NCBI RefSeq assembly: GCF_900099775.1
Contig: NZ_FMTM01000001.1
Location: forward strand, 1,240,001 to 1,304,000
Source of the DNA: Rhizobium mongolense subsp. loessense
GTDB taxonomy: Bacteria; Pseudomonadota; Alphaproteobacteria; Rhizobiales; Rhizobiaceae
DNA: 64,000 bases
Direction: 5' to 3'
The notes under the pieces are model-generated. The model was not told where the DNA came from. It worked only from the letters and a program-made list of their open reading frames with translations, and searched no databases. Made by a program: the position numbers and the translations under genes. The stretch's first letter is position 1. Each line of letters begins with the position of its first letter. Below, one piece after another: positions 61,516 to 64,000 of this stretch.

Positions 61516-62421
61516 ATGCAGATCCGGGCCCTCATGTATTTCGACGAGCTGGTCAGGACCAAGTCCATGCGCCAGGCTGCCGAGAACCTGGGCGTTGCGC
61601 CGACTGCCGTCAGCCGCCAGATCGAGAATCTCGAAGAGCATTTCGGCGCGGCGCTCGTCGAACGCAGCGCGCGCGGCGTGACACTGACAGCCGCAGGTGA
61701 GCTGCTTGCCGCGCGCGCCGGGCGGACACTTCGCGAACTCGAGCACGTGCAACAACTGATCGAAGATCTCAAGGGGATCGCGCGCGGTAGGGTGGCCATC
61801 TACGCCAATGGAGCGATCGTCACCAGCCTGCTCGCACCCGCGCTTTCGGAATTCAGCCGCAGCTACCCCAATATCCGTTTCGAAGTGATGATCACCAGCG
61901 CGCGGCAGGCCATCGAAGCGGTGAACGCAGCACAGGCCGATATGGCGCTGACGCTTTTTGCGCCGCCGATGTCGGAGGCAAAAGTGGTGACGCGCTTTGA
62001 AATCGCTTACGACGTGATCGTTTCGGCGCGTCATGCAGCGGCAGGCCGCAGGGAAATCACGCTTCGCGAACTTGCGCGCGATACGCTCGCCCTGCCCGAG
62101 AAGTCCTTTGGTTTCCGCCAGAGCTTCGATGCACTTATCGAGCGGCAGGGGCTGACGATCGATCCGGTTTTCACGGTAAGTTCGCTGGAAATGCTTAAGG
62201 AACTCGTGCTCAGCGACAGCGCAGTGACGCTACTGCCGGCACTTGCTGTTCGCCGCGAGATCGAGGCGGGTCAGCTTGCTGCAATCCCCCTTTCCAGCGA
62301 AACCTCCATCCGCACCCATGCCGAGCTCTCGATCGCACCGGACCGGCAGCTCTCCTTCGCGGCCGGCAAGCTCATCGGCTTCATCGAGAATTTCATGCGG
62401 ACGAAACTGAAGAGCCGCTGA
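61516..62421 (+). CDS. LysR-family transcriptional regulator
   Basis: A 301-aa regulator. The N-terminal winged helix reads MQIRALMYFDELVRTKSMRQ then VAPTAVSRQIENLE; the effector-binding domain (about 90-295) follows. The ATG at 61516 has GGAGAG 5-6 nt upstream. It lies between the DmpA-like peptidase and the peptide-type ABC binding-protein gene and may regulate one or both. The N-terminus is that of the LysR type, but the ligand cannot be read from the sequence. Confidence 0.92.
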   Translation: MQIRALMYFDELVRTKSMRQAAENLGVAPTAVSRQIENLEEHFGAALVERSARGVTLTAAGELLAARAGRTLRELEHVQQLIEDLKGIARGRVAIYANGAIVTSLLAPALSEFSRSYPNIRFEVMITSARQAIEAVNAAQADMALTLFAPPMSEAKVVTRFEIAYDVIVSARHAAAGRREITLRELARDTLALPEKSFGFRQSFDALIERQGLTIDPVFTVSSLEMLKELVLSDSAVTLLPALAVRREIEAGQLAAIPLSSETSIRTHAELSIAPDRQLSFAAGKLIGFIENFMRTKLKSR

Positions 62422-62544
62422 GGCCAGTCGCGCAAGGAGACAGCTTGCATTTTCTCTGTTTTTAGTGTGTAGCTTTTTTCGATACACTGTGAACACAAAA
62501 TGTTCGCATCGCTTTCAAACCGCTTTTTCGGGATCCGCAGGATT

Positions 62545-64000
62545 ATGATCACCAGCCTGTTGCCGGCACGTTTCACATGCCTTGCCCACCGCCTCTTTCT
62601 CAGCGCTGCCCTTTCCGTCGTGATGATGGCGAGCGCCGTCATGCCGGCTCAAGCGGGCAAGGCCGTGCTCAATCTCGGCATGAGCGTCGAGCCGACGGGG
62701 CTTGATCCGACAATCGCCGCACCGGTCGCGATCGGTCAGGTGACCTGGCAGAATATCTTCGAGGGGCTGGTGTCTATCGATGAGAGCGGCAAGGTCCGAC
62801 CGCAGCTTGCCAAGAGCTGGGAAATTTCGCCGGACGGGCTGACCTATACGTTCAAGCTGCAGACCGGCGTCAAGTTCCACGACGGCGAAGCATTCGATTC
62901 CGCTACGGCCAAGTTCGCGTTGGAGCGTGCCCGCGGGAAAGATTCGGTCAATCCGCAGAAGCGCTTCTTCGCCTCGATTGCCGCCATCGATACGCCGGAT
63001 TCCGAAACGCTGGTGCTGCACCTCTCGCAGCCGACGGGAAGCCTGCTTTACTGGCTTGGTTGGCCGGCATCGGTCATGGTTGGTCCGAAGTCCGCTGCGA
63101 GCGACAAGACGCACCCGGTCGGAACCGGTCCGTTCAAATTCGTCAACTGGGCGAAGGGCGACAAGGTCGAGCTCGCGAAAAACGAAGCCTATTGGAACAG
63201 CCAAGTATCCGTGAAGCTCGACAAGGTGACCTTTCGCTTCATAGCCGACCCGCAAGCACAGGCTGCCGCACTGAAGGCAGGCGACGTGGACGCCATTCCG
63301 GAATTCGCAGCACCCGAGCTCATGAGCTCGTTCGAAAGTGATCCGCGGCTCGTGACGAAGATCGGCAATACCGAGCTCAAGGTCATTGCAGGCATGAACA
63401 ATTCCAGGAAGCCTTTCGACGACAAGCGAGTGCGCCAGGCCCTGATGATGGCGATCGACCGCCAGACGGTGATCGACGGGGCCTGGTCGGGCCTCGGCAC
63501 GGCGATCGGCAGCCATTATACGCCGAACGATCCGGGTTATCAGGACATGACTGGCGTGTTGCCCTACAATCCCGAAAAGGCGAAGGCACTCCTTGCGGAA
63601 GCCGGCTATCCGAATGGCTTCACCTTCACGATCAAATCGCCGCAGATGGCATATGCGCCACGCAGCGCCCAGGTCATGCAGGCAATGTTTGCCGAAATCG
63701 GCGTGACCATGAACATTGAACCGACCGAATTTCCGGCAAAATGGGTTCAGGATGTGATGAAGGACCGCGCTTACGAAATGACCATCGTGGCGCATGCCGA
63801 GCCGATGGATATCGACATCTATTCCCGCGATCCCTACTACTTCAACTACAAGAACCCGGTCTTCAACGATCTGGTGAAGAAGGTGCAGGAGACGACAGAT
63901 CCCGCCTTGCAGATCAAGATCAACGAAGAGGCGCAGAAAATCCTCGCCGAGGATGTGCCGGCGCTATATCTATTCGTCATGCCCAAGCTCGGCGTGTGGG
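62545..64000 (+). CDS. ABC transporter substrate-binding protein, family 5 (peptide/oligopeptide type), 3' end missing
   Basis: A periplasmic solute-binding protein of the DppA/OppA type, of which at least 485 residues are in the window. A signal peptide ends near VMPAQA; the mature protein begins KAVLNLGMSVEPTGLDPT. Family features are the TWQNIFEGLVSIDE start, LAKSWEISPDGLTYTFKL, GTGPFKF and FDDKRVRQALMMAIDR. The ATG at 62545 gives a normal signal sequence; ATG 62500 is possible. With a P1-type peptidase and a LysR regulator upstream, uptake and breakdown of peptides is a reasonable guess. Permease genes would lie beyond the window. Confidence 0.93.
   Translation, partial: MITSLLPARFTCLAHRLFLSAALSVVMMASAVMPAQAGKAVLNLGMSVEPTGLDPTIAAPVAIGQVTWQNIFEGLVSIDESGKVRPQLAKSWEISPDGLTYTFKLQTGVKFHDGEAFDSATAKFALERARGKDSVNPQKRFFASIAAIDTPDSETLVLHLSQPTGSLLYWLGWPASVMVGPKSAASDKTHPVGTGPFKFVNWAKGDKVELAKNEAYWNSQVSVKLDKVTFRFIADPQAQAAALKAGDVDAIPEFAAPELMSSFESDPRLVTKIGNTELKVIAGMNNSRKPFDDKRVRQALMMAIDRQTVIDGAWSGLGTAIGSHYTPNDPGYQDMTGVLPYNPEKAKALLAEAGYPNGFTFTIKSPQMAYAPRSAQVMQAMFAEIGVTMNIEPTEFPAKWVQDVMKDRAYEMTIVAHAEPMDIDIYSRDPYYFNYKNPVFNDLVKKVQETTDPALQIKINEEAQKILAEDVPALYLFVMPKLGVW

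Noticed and set aside
62515..63795. 426-codon open frame antisense to the ABC binding-protein gene
   Set aside because: The plus strand encodes a clear family 5 binding protein with a signal peptide; the antisense frame is a shadow.
1..64000. CRISPR arrays and insertion sequences
   Set aside because: No regularly spaced direct repeats with unique spacers and no transposase genes were seen. The only phased repeats are the 30-bp-spaced palindromic sites, which are too few and palindromic for CRISPR.

Overview
The window is chromosomal DNA of an alphaproteobacterium of the Rhizobiaceae, most likely Rhizobium or a close relative. The evidence is the pheS-rplT-rpmI...infC translation cluster, an IF3 gene that starts at ATT, a membrane-bound ferritin (MbfA) gene with an Irr-type iron-control box, a BA14K-family protein, and an ECF sigma factor paired with an NrsF-type anti-sigma factor. 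No database search was possible; all assignments rest on reading the sequence and on family knowledge.

Left flank (1-14033). The minus strand carries pheS (3' end cut off by the window), rplT, rpmI and infC. These are followed by an alpha/beta hydrolase, a transglutaminase-like cysteine protease, mbfA facing a group III truncated haemoglobin, an EamA exporter, recX, and a likely polyamine-acetylation module (XRE-cupin regulator, GNAT acetyltransferase, acetylpolyamine amidohydrolase). lepA and a few housekeeping or accessory genes come next, ending at a tRNA-Leu(CAG) gene.

Prophage (14107-49520, about 35.4 kb). A temperate podovirus-like prophage is inserted in the 3' end of tRNA-Leu(CAG). 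The 18-bp core TCTTCTGGGCACCATTCC is present at both ends. The tRNA stays intact on the left, and a tyrosine integrase lies just inside the right end. From right to left it holds: integrase; a gene of unknown function; a control region of four 11-bp sites spaced exactly 30 bp apart; a small AlpA-like regulator and replication genes (DUF1376-like protein, TOPRIM primase-helicase); a NusG-like antiterminator; and then a T7-ordered morphogenesis block (terminase small and large subunits, portal, scaffold, capsid, tail tubular A and B, four internal virion proteins, tailspike). Lysis genes follow (GH108 endolysin and overlapping Rz/Rz1-type spanins). The left end holds a repressor-like control region and cargo, including an ATP-dependent LigD-type DNA ligase. 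I see no phage RNA polymerase or DNA polymerase. Several small plus-strand genes with strong ribosome-binding sites sit against the direction of the minus-strand late genes, as morons do. One of them encodes a protein built from five Tyr-Asp-Tyr...His repeats that I do not recognise.

Right flank (49521-64000). NrsF-like anti-sigma and ECF sigma factor; a small secreted protein; a surface-polysaccharide group (Wzz-type co-polymerase divergent from a GH5 glycanase and a Wzy-like polymerase); purU; a three-domain kinase/M23-like/class III aminotransferase fusion that probably phosphorylates and then eliminates an amino-alcohol substrate; a small conserved gene; a P1-family aminopeptidase; a LysR regulator; and the 5' part of a peptide/oligopeptide-type ABC substrate-binding protein gene that runs off the window.
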